Program-made: the position numbers and the translations under genes | Source: JALZVT01 sp039029135 | GTDB taxonomy: Bacteria > Pseudomonadota > Gammaproteobacteria > Pseudomonadales > Azotimanducaceae | Length of the DNA: 64,000 nucleotides | Direction: 5' to 3' | Assembly (NCBI GenBank): GCA_039029135.1 | Contig: JBCCGT010000002.1 | Coordinates: 124,001-188,000, forward strand | Notes under the pieces: generated by a model | The model's database searches: none | What the model was told of the DNA's origin: nothing | Seen by the model: the letters and a program-made list of their open reading frames with translations, nothing else | Part shown: positions 41,550 to 51,142 of the stretch, in pieces | How the letters are laid out: each line of letters begins with the position of its first letter | How positions within the stretch are numbered: position 1 is the first letter of the stretch

Positions 41550-44500
41550 GTCGCGGCGCAGCCGCACCGCTCGAGTCTGCCGGCCTGATCGCGGCCTTCG
41601 CGCGCAATCCCGTCGCCGCCAATCTGCTGATGATCATCTTCCTCATCGGCGGCTTCCTGGTCGCCTCGGGACTGCGCAGCGAGATCTTTCCCGTCGTCGA
41701 CCCGCGTACCGTGACGGTGACGGTGCCCTACCCGGGCGCCACGCCAACCGAGGTCGAAGAGGGCATCACCCGCCGCGTGGAGGAGGCGCTGTTCGGCATC
41801 GACGGCATCGATCGCATCACCTCGACCGCCGGAGAAAACATCGGCACCGTGACGGCGGAGCTCACGGACTTCGTCGACCAGCTGAAGGTTCGCAACGACA
41901 TCGATACGGCCGTCAGCGCGCTCGCCGACTTTCCGCCGGAGGACGCCGAAGAACCGGATATCAGCGTCGCCGACCTGACATCGGATGTGATCTCGTTAGT
42001 CGTCCGCTCGGAGGTCGGCGAACGGCACCTGCGTACCGGTGCCGAGCACGTGCGCGAGAGTCTCCTGGGGCTGCCCGAAGTGTCGCTGGTGGCGCTGCAG
42101 GGCGCGCGCGCGTACGAGATCACCATCGAGGTCAGCGAGACGGCGCTGCGCCGACACGGCCTGACGCTGGGCGATGTCGCCAACGCGGTGCGACGCTCGT
42201 CGGTCAACCTGTCGTCGGGCGAGCTGCGAACCGACGCGGGCGATCTGCTGCTGCGCACCAATCGCAAGCGCCAGCGCGGCGAGGAATTTGAGGACATCGT
42301 GCTGCTCGCCGACGCGGGCGGCAGCCTGCTGCGGCTCGGCGACATCGCGACCGTTCGCGATGCGTTCGAGGACGTCGATCTGATCAGCGAACTCGATGAG
42401 CGTAGCAGCCTGTTTTTGCAGGTCAGCAAAGCGGAGGCCGATGACGCGCTGACGGTCGCGGCCGCGGTGAACGCGTTCCTGGACGACTATCAGCCGCTGC
42501 CCGGTATCGAGGTAGGCGTCTTTAACGATCAGTCGCAGATACTGGAAAGCCGCCTGAGCCTGCTGGTGCGGAACGGCGCGCTCGGGTTCGCGCTGGTGTT
42601 CCTGTTCCTGGTGCTGATGCTCGACGTCCGCCTCGCGCTGTGGGTAGCGATGGGCGTACCTATCGCGTTTCTGGGCGGCATGATGTTCTTCGGCCAGTTC
42701 GGTATCACGCTGAACATGATTTCGCTGTTCGGCCTGATCATCGTGCTGGGCATCGTGGTCGATGACGCGATCGTCGTCGGCGAGAACATCGTGGCGGAGC
42801 AGGAAGCCGGCAAGCCGGGTCTCGAAGGAGCGATCGTAGGCGCGAAGGGCGTGTTCGGTCCGGTATTTGTCGGCGTGCTGACGACGATCGCCGCGTTTGC
42901 CCCGCTGCTGCTAGCGACCGGCAACTTCGGCACCATCCTCAGCACTGTTCCTATCGTCGTGATCCTCGTCCTGACGGTGTCGATCATCGAGGTGTTCTGC
43001 ATCCTGCCCGCGCACCTGAGCCACACTGGGCGCTGGAGCCGCGGTCTGCTCGCCGACATTCAGCGCGCGGTCGCCAGCGCGGTCGCGCGCCTGCGCGACA
43101 ACGGCCTGCTGCCCTTGATTCGCAAGGCCGCATCGCGCCGCGCCTTCAGTCTGTTCGTCGGCGTCTGCGTGCTGGTGTTCTCGCTGTCGCTGGTCGCCGT
43201 GGGCGCCGTCCGCTTCATATTCTTTCCCGCCCTCCCCTCTGACACCATCAGGGCATCGCTGGAGATGCCGATCGGCACCCCGTTCGATACGACGCGACGA
43301 GCCGCGGAGCGACTGCTCGCCGGCGCCGCCGCGGTCAACGACGAGCAGGACGGCAGCGTGTTCGAGAGCGTCAGCACCACCATCGGCGGTGCGCTGCGCA
43401 GCGGCGGCGGTCCGGGCGCGGAATCGGGACTGCGCATCGCGAGCAACCAGGCAACGATACGGATTCAGCTCACGCCCGAGACCGAGCGCAGTCTCGACGC
43501 GGTGCAGCTCGAGCGCCTGTGGCGCGAAGCCGTGGGGTCGATTCCCGGCGTAGAATCCCTGGCCTACAGCGCTCGCTTCTTCGGCGGCGGCCCGGATCTC
43601 GAGTACGAGCTGTCACACCCCGACGACCGGACGGTGCAGGCTGCGGCGGCCTGGTTGAAAGACCAGGTAACGCGCGTCCGCGGCGCCACCGAGGTCGCCG
43701 ACACCTTTGCTCTGGGCAAGCGGCAGTACGACATCACGCTAACGGACGCCGGGCGCGCGGCCGGGTTACAGCCGACCGACGTCGCGCGCCAGCTGCGGCA
43801 GAGTTTCTTCGGCGAGGAGGTACAGCGTATTCAACGCGGCCGCGACGAGCTGAAGGTCATGGTGCGCTATCCGCGAGACGAACGGCGCAGTCGAGCGGAT
43901 CTGGAAAACGCCCGTATTCGCCTGGCGGACGGCACCGAGGCACCGCTGGCAGTCATGGCGAGGCTGACCGAGTCGCGCGGCTATTCGACCATCGACCGCG
44001 TGGACGGCCGCCGCATCGTCTCGGTGACGGCCAAGGTCGACACCAATCTCGCGACCCCGGACGAAGTCAACAACACGGTGCAGCGGGATATCCTGCCCGA
44101 GCTGGCGCGCCTGTTCTCCGGCGTGCTGGTCACCGAAGGCGGCCAGGGGCGCGAGCAGAGCGAAGATCTGGCTTCGCTGGCGGCGACCATGCTGATCGCG
44201 ATGCTGTTGATTTATACGTTGCTGGCCGCTCAGCTGCGCAGCTACATACAACCACTGATCATCCTGGTCGGCGTGCCGTTCGGCGCCGGTGGGGCCCTGA
44301 TCGGGCACTGGCTGCTCGGCTACGACCTGTCGTTCATCTCCATATTCGGCATGGTGGCGCTGTCCGGGGTCGTGGTGAACGGCTCGCTGGTTCTGGTCGA
44401 TCGCTATAACCAGCTGCGCCGCGCCGGTGCGACGCCGCGGCAGGCGATCGAAGACGCGACGCGCCGCCGATTTCGAGCGATCTTCCTGACGACGCTGACC

Positions 44501-44719
44501 ACCGCGCTGGGCCTGTCACCCATGCTGCTCGAAACCAGCATTCAGGCGCAGTTTCTGGTGCCGATGGCCGTAAGCCTCGCGACCGGGGTCGTGTTCGCCA
44601 GCGCGATCGTGCTCGTCCTGGTACCGGTTCTCGTTCTCGTTGTCGATGAGCTGCGCGAACGCGTCGGCGCCCGCGCGTACGCAGCGCCGGTCGGCGCCGC
44701 GGCAACGACCGGCGACTGA
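41546..44719 (+). CDS. RND-family efflux pump inner-membrane protein
   Basis: 1057 residues, the usual AcrB/MdtB size. Twelve membrane helices are interrupted by two large periplasmic domains. The proton-relay acidic pair is in GIVVDDAIVVGENI (helix 4), preceded by LNMISLFGLIIVLG. The second half has FISIFGMVALSGVVVNGSLVLVDRYN and the TTLTTALGLSPMLLETS loop. It exports hydrophobic compounds or metals using the proton gradient. Substrate class cannot be set from the sequence; it lacks the charged helix-4 motif of heavy-metal pumps. Confidence 0.94.
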   Translation: MSRGAAAPLESAGLIAAFARNPVAANLLMIIFLIGGFLVASGLRSEIFPVVDPRTVTVTVPYPGATPTEVEEGITRRVEEALFGIDGIDRITSTAGENIGTVTAELTDFVDQLKVRNDIDTAVSALADFPPEDAEEPDISVADLTSDVISLVVRSEVGERHLRTGAEHVRESLLGLPEVSLVALQGARAYEITIEVSETALRRHGLTLGDVANAVRRSSVNLSSGELRTDAGDLLLRTNRKRQRGEEFEDIVLLADAGGSLLRLGDIATVRDAFEDVDLISELDERSSLFLQVSKAEADDALTVAAAVNAFLDDYQPLPGIEVGVFNDQSQILESRLSLLVRNGALGFALVFLFLVLMLDVRLALWVAMGVPIAFLGGMMFFGQFGITLNMISLFGLIIVLGIVVDDAIVVGENIVAEQEAGKPGLEGAIVGAKGVFGPVFVGVLTTIAAFAPLLLATGNFGTILSTVPIVVILVLTVSIIEVFCILPAHLSHTGRWSRGLLADIQRAVASAVARLRDNGLLPLIRKAASRRAFSLFVGVCVLVFSLSLVAVGAVRFIFFPALPSDTIRASLEMPIGTPFDTTRRAAERLLAGAAAVNDEQDGSVFESVSTTIGGALRSGGGPGAESGLRIASNQATIRIQLTPETERSLDAVQLERLWREAVGSIPGVESLAYSARFFGGGPDLEYELSHPDDRTVQAAAAWLKDQVTRVRGATEVADTFALGKRQYDITLTDAGRAAGLQPTDVARQLRQSFFGEEVQRIQRGRDELKVMVRYPRDERRSRADLENARIRLADGTEAPLAVMARLTESRGYSTIDRVDGRRIVSVTAKVDTNLATPDEVNNTVQRDILPELARLFSGVLVTEGGQGREQSEDLASLAATMLIAMLLIYTLLAAQLRSYIQPLIILVGVPFGAGGALIGHWLLGYDLSFISIFGMVALSGVVVNGSLVLVDRYNQLRRAGATPRQAIEDATRRRFRAIFLTTLTTALGLSPMLLETSIQAQFLVPMAVSLATGVVFASAIVLVLVPVLVLVVDELRERVGARAYAAPVGAAATTGD

Positions 44720-44852
44720 CATCGCGAAAACGGAACGCGCGTTAGCGTTATGCGCGCCCAACGCCGCGCGAGCGCGCCTTGACAGCGCGAATTAAGTGGC
44801 ACAAAAACAGCGGACTGAAAACGGCTGCCTGAAAAGCGAGTCGTCGCCGCGC

Positions 44853-44871
44853 CGGGTGCAAATCGCACCCG
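44853..44871 (+). other. Hairpin in the 5' region of the PhyH gene
   Basis: A 7-bp perfect stem (44853-44859 with 44865-44871) with a 5-base loop lies 53 bases before the dioxygenase start and 134 bases after the RND stop. It could end the RND transcript or sit in the dioxygenase leader. No riboswitch family is recognisable. Confidence 0.4.
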
Positions 44872-44923
44872 CGAGTTGGCGAAAGCACTTGCAGCAGCCC
44901 TAGCGCCCGACAGGAGCCCGGTC

Positions 44924-45814
44924 ATGAACCACATCGTCACCCTAGCGCCCGACGCTCCCGCCGAGGAGATCAACGCCTGCATCGCGCGGGACGGCGCCGT
45001 CATCCTGCGGGACGTACTGAGCGAGGCGGAGCTCGCGCAGATCGAGCGCGAACTCGGCCCCTACTGGGACGCGACGCCGAACGGCTCGGACGACTTCAGC
45101 GGTCAGTCCACGACGCGCACCGGCGCGCTGCTCGCGCGCTCTGCGAAGTGCCGAAAGATGGCGATCCATCCCAGCGTGCTCGGCGTCTGCGACGGCCTGC
45201 TGCTGGAAAACTGCGAGCGCTATCAGATACACGTCACCCAGGCGATCCGCATTCGTCCCGGCGAGAGCGAGCAGCTCATCCACAAGGACAAGTGGGCGTG
45301 GAGCAACGTGCTGAAAGACATCGAACCACAGGTGAACACCATGTGGGCCGTCACGGACTTCACCCGCGAGAACGGCGCGACCCAGGTCGTACCCGGCTCC
45401 TCCAACTGGTCGAACGACAGGCGTCCCGAACCCGACGACATAATGCAGGCCGAGATGACGCGCGGTTCCGTCATGATCTTTACCGGCTCCGTGCTGCACG
45501 GCGGCGGCGCCAACCGTTCCAACGACGACCGCATCGGCCTGCTGATCGACTACACGCTGGGCTGGCTGCGACAGGAGGAAAACCAGTACCTGTGCTGCCC
45601 TCCGGACATCGCCGAGTCCTTCGACCCGCTGCTGCGGCGCCTGCTGGGCTACGCGATGGCGACCTACACGATCGGCTACTACTCGCCGCCGCTGCCTGCG
45701 GGCAGTGGCATCGAGGCCGTCAGCCCGGAGTACGCCGTCGATCAGAGCGTGAGCACCGAAGTGTTCGGCGGCGCGGAGCTGGCCGGCGCCATGGCGGACG
45801 ACATTCGCAGCTAA
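44924..45814 (+). CDS. Phytanoyl-CoA dioxygenase (PhyH) family protein
   Basis: 296 residues, an Fe(II)/2-oxoglutarate-dependent hydroxylase fold. The metal triad is readable as His and Asp in LIHKDKWAW and a distal His in GSVLHGGGANRSNDDR, whose Arg would bind 2-oxoglutarate. AGGAG precedes ATG 44924. The family hydroxylates diverse small molecules, and the substrate is unknown. The cupin gene follows 16 bases later, so the two probably act together. Confidence 0.88.
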   Translation: MNHIVTLAPDAPAEEINACIARDGAVILRDVLSEAELAQIERELGPYWDATPNGSDDFSGQSTTRTGALLARSAKCRKMAIHPSVLGVCDGLLLENCERYQIHVTQAIRIRPGESEQLIHKDKWAWSNVLKDIEPQVNTMWAVTDFTRENGATQVVPGSSNWSNDRRPEPDDIMQAEMTRGSVMIFTGSVLHGGGANRSNDDRIGLLIDYTLGWLRQEENQYLCCPPDIAESFDPLLRRLLGYAMATYTIGYYSPPLPAGSGIEAVSPEYAVDQSVSTEVFGGAELAGAMADDIRS

Positions 45815-45830
45815 GCGAGGCAACCAACCG

Positions 45831-46253
45831 ATGCGAACCGAGATCCAGACGTTGGGCGACGGCGTGAACCGCGGCGTCCCCATCAGCATACGCAGCGGCT
45901 TCGAGAAACTGACGTTCGCGCCCGAACGGCGACCCGACTCCAGTGACATCCAGGCCGCGTTCTGCACACTTGCGAGCTACCGCGAGGGCGGCATCTTCCT
46001 CGGCCACTTTGCCGGCGAAAGCGCCTGGGAACGGCATACCGCCGGCGACGAGCTGCTGTTTGTCGTCGAAGGCGAGACCGATCTGCGCCTGCTGATCGAC
46101 GGCGTTGAGCAGCGCCAGCACGTCTGCGCGGGCGAGCTGATCGTGGTGCCGGAAGGGGCCTGGCACAAGTTTCATACCGACGGCGTCAAACTGATCGCGG
46201 TGACGCCGCAGCCGTCAGACCACCAGATCGAGCATCCCGGCGCCGCGGACTAA
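45831..46253 (+). CDS. Single-domain cupin protein
   Basis: 140 residues. The cupin motif 1 region is WERHTAGDELLFVVEGETDLRLLIDG and motif 2 is GELIVVPEGAWHKFHTDG, giving His/Glu/His metal-ligand candidates. It is probably co-transcribed with the PhyH dioxygenase. Its role, whether enzyme or sensor, cannot be decided from sequence. Confidence 0.85.
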   Translation: MRTEIQTLGDGVNRGVPISIRSGFEKLTFAPERRPDSSDIQAAFCTLASYREGGIFLGHFAGESAWERHTAGDELLFVVEGETDLRLLIDGVEQRQHVCAGELIVVPEGAWHKFHTDGVKLIAVTPQPSDHQIEHPGAAD

Positions 46254-46278
46254 GCGATCGCACGAGGCACAGCTCAGT

Positions 46279-46947
46279 TCACAGCGCATCGAAGCCCGGG
46301 TTTTCGAACACGACGACGCCGTTGGGCGTGTCGAGCGTCAGCTTCAGGCGCGAAGCACCGGGCTGCAGCCGGGCATCGATGCCCAGCGTTTCGAGCACGG
46401 GATTCACGTCCGCGGCCGTGGGATGGAACAGCGCCAGTTCGCGCAGCGCACACTGCGCCCGCTCTCCGCGCTCTCCCATCCTGCGCACCTGCCGGTCCCA
46501 CTGAATCAGACAGGGCTTCTGCGGGATAAACCCGGGTCCAAGAATGGCGCGGCCGTAGCGGGAGTGATCGGGTCGGTCTTCTTCGACGTTGACCCATTCG
46601 ATGTGCTCGACGGCGCCGCCGGCCGCGGCTGCGGCAGCCGCAAGACCTCGCAGATCGTCGGTCGCGACATACCAGAACATCAGTGTCGGTCGGGTCAGGC
46701 GTTCCGTCAGCGTCCGCATCGGATGGCGCCCCGTGAACGCGGGGTTCGGACCCACGATTTCTACATAGCTGTCCACGGCCAACAGGAACACCCCGCTCCA
46801 GTACCACTGACCGGGCTCGGGGTCGTGCAGTTCGATGTGGGCCCCCGTCAGCCGACACAGTTCGGCGACGCCGGCCTCGGTGTCAGGGACCCCAATCCCG
46901 ACGTGATCGAGCTGCTGTCCGTGTCCGTGTCGCAGTATGTTCGTCAT
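46279..46947 (-). CDS. VOC (glyoxalase-like) superfamily protein
   Basis: 222 residues. It opens QLDHVGIGVPDTEAGVAELCRLTGAHIELHDPEPGQWYWSGVFLL, a typical VOC beta-alpha module with the first metal-ligand His, and contains SYVEIVGPNP. It resembles the Glyoxalase_3-like group. A second, distinct VOC protein lies at 61200-61964. Substrate unknown; monocistronic and convergent with the cupin gene. Confidence 0.78.
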   Translation of the reverse strand: MTNILRHGHGQQLDHVGIGVPDTEAGVAELCRLTGAHIELHDPEPGQWYWSGVFLLAVDSYVEIVGPNPAFTGRHPMRTLTERLTRPTLMFWYVATDDLRGLAAAAAAAGGAVEHIEWVNVEEDRPDHSRYGRAILGPGFIPQKPCLIQWDRQVRRMGERGERAQCALRELALFHPTAADVNPVLETLGIDARLQPGASRLKLTLDTPNGVVVFENPGFDAL

Positions 46948-47038
46948 CTTTCAGATCTCGCCTCGATACTCACAGAGAGCGGCCGGCGACGGTCAGTACG
47001 TGCCGTCACCACCGACCGGTACCGACGACCAGCAGAAA

Positions 47039-47524
47039 TCAGAGCCACAGGAACGGCAGCGCCAGAACGGCCGCGGCGACGGTGCCAATCAACAGGCCCT
47101 TCGCAAAGCCAACGAAGTGAAACCAGTAGGTGTTGTGCTGCAGCGCCGAGCTCGCGCCGTCCAACTGCATGAAGCTGGGATGCCACCAGACGAACACCAG
47201 CCAATCCAGAATCACCAGATCGATCAGGTTGAACATCTGCAGACAGACCCAGATGAAGCAGAACGCCTGCAGGTAGCCGAAGTTGTGTTCGCCGTTACCC
47301 GCCAGCGCCGCGAGAAGCGGCACCAAAATCATGCTGCCCGTAGTCGGCAGCGCCCAGAGCAGGCTCGAGCGGTTTTCCGCCGCCGTCTTTGGCGGCACCA
47401 GCGCCTGCATCTCGCGCGGGAAATGGTGCAGCCACAGGCGGGGACTGTGGCGGAATGACAGCAGGATCATGGCGCACAGCCATACGCTCAACAACACCCC
47501 GGCCAGCACCGCGTCAAACAGCAT
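47039..47524 (-). CDS. Four-helix membrane protein, unknown function
   Basis: 161 residues with helices about 3-22, 60-80, 88-112 and 135-158. Motifs include RLWLHHFPREMQALVPPKT and VILDWLVFVWWHPSFMQL. GAGGG precedes ATG 47524. I do not recognise the family. It is divergent from the methyltransferase gene, sharing a 240-base upstream region in which no clear operator was found. Confidence 0.7.
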   Translation of the reverse strand: MLFDAVLAGVLLSVWLCAMILLSFRHSPRLWLHHFPREMQALVPPKTAAENRSSLLWALPTTGSMILVPLLAALAGNGEHNFGYLQAFCFIWVCLQMFNLIDLVILDWLVFVWWHPSFMQLDGASSALQHNTYWFHFVGFAKGLLIGTVAAAVLALPFLWL

Positions 47525-47764
47525 GTCGCCCTCGGTCCATTGTTTGTTCTCTTTCTCTGTCTCTATGCAGGCCCGCAACCGCGCCCAGCTCCTTTCCTAG
47601 CTCGCTACTCGACGCTCCAGGAGTCGACCCCATCGACCTTAATGCGAATATTTCTCATCTACAACAGAGACCCGTGCTGTGCGAAGCTCGTGCCTGACAA
47701 TCGCGACGATCGGTCATGCCGTCGGCCGCGAACATCCACACACCCGACACCACCGGACGCCGCC

Positions 47765-48385
47765 ATGCCCTTTAAATCCTGGCTCTACGACCGCTTCATC
47801 GCGCGCAGCTACGATGCGCGGCTGGCCGAGATTACCCAGCCGTTCCGAGTGCCGTGCATCGAGCAGACCGGCGTGGCAGCGGGTAACACGGTGCTCGATC
47901 TCGGCTGCGGCTCGGGCCTGAATCAGCCGCTGCTGGCGGACGCCGTCGGCCCGGACGGCAGCATCATCGGGGTCGATGCGTCGACGATCATGCTGGACCA
48001 GGCGCGACAGCGCGCGGTCGATGCGGGCTATGCGGATCGCCTGCAACTCATTCACGGCGACCTGCGGCAGCTCAACGCGCTGGTGACTCAAGAGGTCGAC
48101 GCGGTGATCGCGACCCTCATCTTCAGCGTCGTGCCGGACTGGCGCGCGGTGTTCGACCAGTCGTTCCAACGGCTGAAGAAGGGGGGCCGCTATGGCGTCA
48201 TGGACAACTACTGGCCCAAACCGTCGCTGCGCCTGTGGCTCGCCAGTTGGACCTTCGCGGCCGACGCCAAGCGCCCGGGTTTCGAACCGCTCGAGGCGGC
48301 CGCAGATGACTTCCAGCTCGGCTACTATCCGCCGGATTCTGACATTCAGTTTTACATTGCTCACGGCACCAAACCCGGCGGCTAA
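47765..48385 (+). CDS. Class I SAM-dependent methyltransferase
   Basis: 206 residues. SAM-binding motif I is VLDLGCGSGLNQPLLADAVG, the acidic motif II is IIGVDASTIMLDQARQ, and motif III-like LIHGDLRQL follows, then GRYGVMDNYWPKPS. It resembles UbiE/PmtA-like small-molecule or lipid methyltransferases. The start is ATG 47765; an upstream in-frame start would add a low-quality arginine-rich stretch and is less likely. Confidence 0.87.
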   Translation: MPFKSWLYDRFIARSYDARLAEITQPFRVPCIEQTGVAAGNTVLDLGCGSGLNQPLLADAVGPDGSIIGVDASTIMLDQARQRAVDAGYADRLQLIHGDLRQLNALVTQEVDAVIATLIFSVVPDWRAVFDQSFQRLKKGGRYGVMDNYWPKPSLRLWLASWTFAADAKRPGFEPLEAAADDFQLGYYPPDSDIQFYIAHGTKPGG

Positions 48386-48695
48386 GGACGGCAAAAGGCG
48401 CCCGCGCGGCGCATTCCTACTGAATCGCAGCGGCGACGGTGGTATCGTTTCCGGCTGACAAATCACCCTTATTTTCAGTTGATTCGCTAACCGCTGAGCA
48501 GGACTGCACAATCAGGACCGCCCGCCGCGCTTGCACTGCGGTAGGCCCTGCACCCTTCCTCAAGTCCTTAACGTCGATCGACCATACCCGCCTGCTAACG
48601 CAGACGGCTCCGGTCTACAGACGTGCCCGGCGATCGCCGGCGCAAAGACGAGAGCGAGCAGCCGGCCAGCCAACCACGCAACCAGGAGCATTTTC
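48386..48695. other. 310-base gap without a recognisable gene
   Basis: It lies between the methyltransferase and prpD. The only clear element is the AGGAG ribosome site (48684-48688) used by prpD. No palindrome or promoter pair stands out. Confidence 0.5.
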
Positions 48696-50180
48696 GTGAG
48701 TACGAACGTCGATTTGGCAAACCGCCCGGAATACGACCAGGTCATTCAGGACATCGTCGATTACGTGATCGGCTATGAGATCAAGTCAGAGGAGGCGCTG
48801 GACACCGCGCGCAACTGTCTGATGGACACGCTGGGTTGTGGGCTGCTGGCGCTGCGCTTCCCCGAGTGCACGAAGCACCTGGGCCCGCTCGTCCCGGGCA
48901 CCCTGGTGCCGAACGGCGCAAGAGTGCCCGGCACGCAGTACGCGCTGGACCCGGTAAAGGCGGCGTGGGACATCGGCTGCATCATTCGCTGGCTGGACTT
49001 CAACGACACCTGGCTCGCGGCCGAGTGGGGTCACCCCTCCGACAACCTGGGCGGCATTCTCGCCGTCGCGGACTATCTGTCGCAGACGCGCCTCGCCAAC
49101 GGCGACGCGCCGCTGACGATGCGCGCGGTCCTGGAGGGCATGATCAAGGCGCACGAGATCCAGGGCGTGATCGCGCTGGAGAACAGCTTCAATCGCGTGG
49201 GTCTGTGTCACGTGCTGCTGGTCAGAGTCGCCTCGGTTGCCGTGGTCGCCGAGATGATGGGCGGCACGCGCGAGCAGATCATGGCCGCCGTGTCGCAGGC
49301 CTGGGTGGACGGTTCCGCGCTGCGCACCTATCGCCACGCCCCGAATGCGGGCTCCAGAAAATCCTGGGCGGCCGGCGACGCGACCTCCCGCGCGGTCCGG
49401 CTGGCGGACATGTCGCTGCGCGGCGAAATGGGCATTCCCAGCGTGCTCACGGCACCGCAGTGGGGTTTCTACGAAGTGTCCTTCAGCCAGACCAACAAGG
49501 ACCTCGCGCTTAAGCCCGAAGGCGAGCGCCAGTTCAGCTTCCAGCGCGACTACGGCTCCTACGTCATGGAAAACGTGCTGTTCAAGATCAGCTTCCCGGC
49601 CGAATTCCACTCGCAGACGGCCTGCGAGGCGGCCGTAACCCTGCACCCGGAGGTCAAGGATCGACTGGATGACATCGACCGCATCGTGATCACCACGCAC
49701 GAATCCGCGATCCGCATCATCTCCAAGGTCGGGACGCTGGCGAACCCGGCCGACCGCGACCACTGCATCCAGTACATGACGGCGGTGCCGTTGATCTTCG
49801 GCGACCTCGTCGCTGAACACTACGAGGACGATTTTCACCAGCAGAATCCGCTGATCGACGAGCTGCGCGACAAGATGGAGGTTGTCGAAGAAGAGCGCTA
49901 CAGCGTGGAATACCACGATCCCGACAAGCGCTCGATCGCCAACGCGCTGCAGGTGTTCTTCAAGGACGGCAGCAGCACCGAGAAGGTCGCGGTCGAGTAT
50001 CCGATCGGGCACCGCCGGCGCCGGGAAGAAGGCATTCCCGTGCTGGAGGACAAGTTCCGGCGCAATCTGGCGACGCGCTTCCCCGCGGCGCGCTGCGAGG
50101 AAATCTACGCGCTGTGCAAGGACCAGGCGGCGCTCGAGGCCACGCCGGTCAATCGCTTCATGGATCTGTTTGTGATCTAA
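48696..50180 (+). CDS. prpD: 2-methylcitrate dehydratase
   Basis: 494 residues of the MmgE/PrpD family, matching the true PrpD subgroup closely: CLMDTLGCGLLALRFPECTK, IIRWLDFNDTWLAAEWGHPSDNLGG, AHEIQGVIALENSFNRVGL, AWVDGSALRTYRHAPNAGSRKSWAAGDATSRAV. It dehydrates 2-methylcitrate to 2-methyl-cis-aconitate in propionate oxidation. The start is GTG 48696 with AGGAG eight bases upstream; a longer frame to 48531 has no family sequence. prpB, prpC and the acnD/prpF genes are absent around it, so it is separated from the rest of its pathway. Confidence 0.95.
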   Translation: MSTNVDLANRPEYDQVIQDIVDYVIGYEIKSEEALDTARNCLMDTLGCGLLALRFPECTKHLGPLVPGTLVPNGARVPGTQYALDPVKAAWDIGCIIRWLDFNDTWLAAEWGHPSDNLGGILAVADYLSQTRLANGDAPLTMRAVLEGMIKAHEIQGVIALENSFNRVGLCHVLLVRVASVAVVAEMMGGTREQIMAAVSQAWVDGSALRTYRHAPNAGSRKSWAAGDATSRAVRLADMSLRGEMGIPSVLTAPQWGFYEVSFSQTNKDLALKPEGERQFSFQRDYGSYVMENVLFKISFPAEFHSQTACEAAVTLHPEVKDRLDDIDRIVITTHESAIRIISKVGTLANPADRDHCIQYMTAVPLIFGDLVAEHYEDDFHQQNPLIDELRDKMEVVEEERYSVEYHDPDKRSIANALQVFFKDGSSTEKVAVEYPIGHRRRREEGIPVLEDKFRRNLATRFPAARCEEIYALCKDQAALEATPVNRFMDLFVI

Positions 50181-50188
50181 GCCCGGCT

Positions 50189-50216
50189 CGGGGCGCGCCG
50201 CGTACCGGCCGCCCCG
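50189..50216. terminator. GC-rich hairpin between convergent genes
   Basis: A 7-bp stem (CGGGGCG / CGCCCCG) with a 14-base loop lies just after the prpD stop and before the convergent phosphatase. It lacks a T-run, so it is only a weak terminator candidate. Confidence 0.35.
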
Positions 50217-50289
50217 CTCGTCGTTGGCCGGCTGCCTACTGGCGAGTCGGCGAACGATCGCAGCCGCGCCGATCTCCCGCGGGCAGCGC

Positions 50290-51114
50290 TCAGGTCGCGC
50301 CGCGCACAGCGGCAAGCGCGTCGTCCAGCAGCGCCTGGCTGCCGCAGGCCAGCACCGTGCCGCCCAAAGACGGATTGCCGTCGTCATAGGTCGCCACTGC
50401 ACCACCGGCGCCGCGAATGATCGGTATCAGGCCGAGCACGTCGTAGGCATTCAGATTGGCGTCCGTCGCGATATCTAGACTGCCCATCGCGACCATCGCG
50501 TAGAGGTAGCAGTCGCCGCCCATCCGCGTCATCTTCGCGCGCGAGCGCAGTGCGTCGAACTGGGTGCGACCCTGCGCCGAAAACCACTGCGTGCCGGTCG
50601 TCGCGAGGGTGGCCTGCGAGAGCGTCGCCGTGCCGCTGGTCTGTAGTGCGCGCCGCTCGCCCGCCCGCTCGAACCCCGCGCTGCGACCGTCGCCCCAGAA
50701 CAGCTCGTCCGTGTACGGCTGGTACATCGCCCCGACGACCGGCTGCTGACCATCGAACAGACCCAGTAGGACGCCCCAGTGCAGCATGCCCGTCACGAAC
50801 GCGCGGGTGCCGTCGATGGGATCGATCATCCAGGTCAGCCCGTTACCCGCGCTGTAGCCGTACTCCTCGCCGTAGATCCCGTGGTCGGGATAGCGCGCCG
50901 CCAGCAGTTCGCGGATCCTGCGCTCGCCCGCCCGATCGCCTTCCGTCACCGGGTCGAAGCCCTGCTCGCGCTTGTTGTCGACCGCGAGCTGGGTGCGAAA
51001 GAACGGCAGCACCGCCTGCCCCGCCGCGCGCACGGCGGCCTGCGCGAACGCGAGATACTCCGCCCGCGCGCTGTCGCTGACGGCGTACGCGGTCGTGAAG
51101 TCCAATTCGCTCAT
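50290..51114 (-). CDS. Inositol-monophosphatase family phosphatase (HisN-like)
   Basis: 274 residues. Mg-dependent phosphatase motifs: DPVTEGDRAGER, GEEYGY, WMIDPIDGTRAFVTG and the C-terminal DANLNAYDVLGLIPIIRGAGG. The latter differs from the WDVAAG of true IMPases and is typical of HisN-type histidinol phosphatases. It may therefore complete histidine synthesis or act on a related sugar phosphate. No his genes are nearby. Confidence 0.87.
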   Translation of the reverse strand: MSELDFTTAYAVSDSARAEYLAFAQAAVRAAGQAVLPFFRTQLAVDNKREQGFDPVTEGDRAGERRIRELLAARYPDHGIYGEEYGYSAGNGLTWMIDPIDGTRAFVTGMLHWGVLLGLFDGQQPVVGAMYQPYTDELFWGDGRSAGFERAGERRALQTSGTATLSQATLATTGTQWFSAQGRTQFDALRSRAKMTRMGGDCYLYAMVAMGSLDIATDANLNAYDVLGLIPIIRGAGGAVATYDDGNPSLGGTVLACGSQALLDDALAAVRGAT

Positions 51115-51142
51115 GGTGCGCGATCTCCGTTATTACAGGGCG

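Noticed and set aside
48531..48695. N-terminal extension of PrpD
   Set aside because: The extra 55 codons have no similarity to the family, while GTG 48696 has a good AGGAG site.
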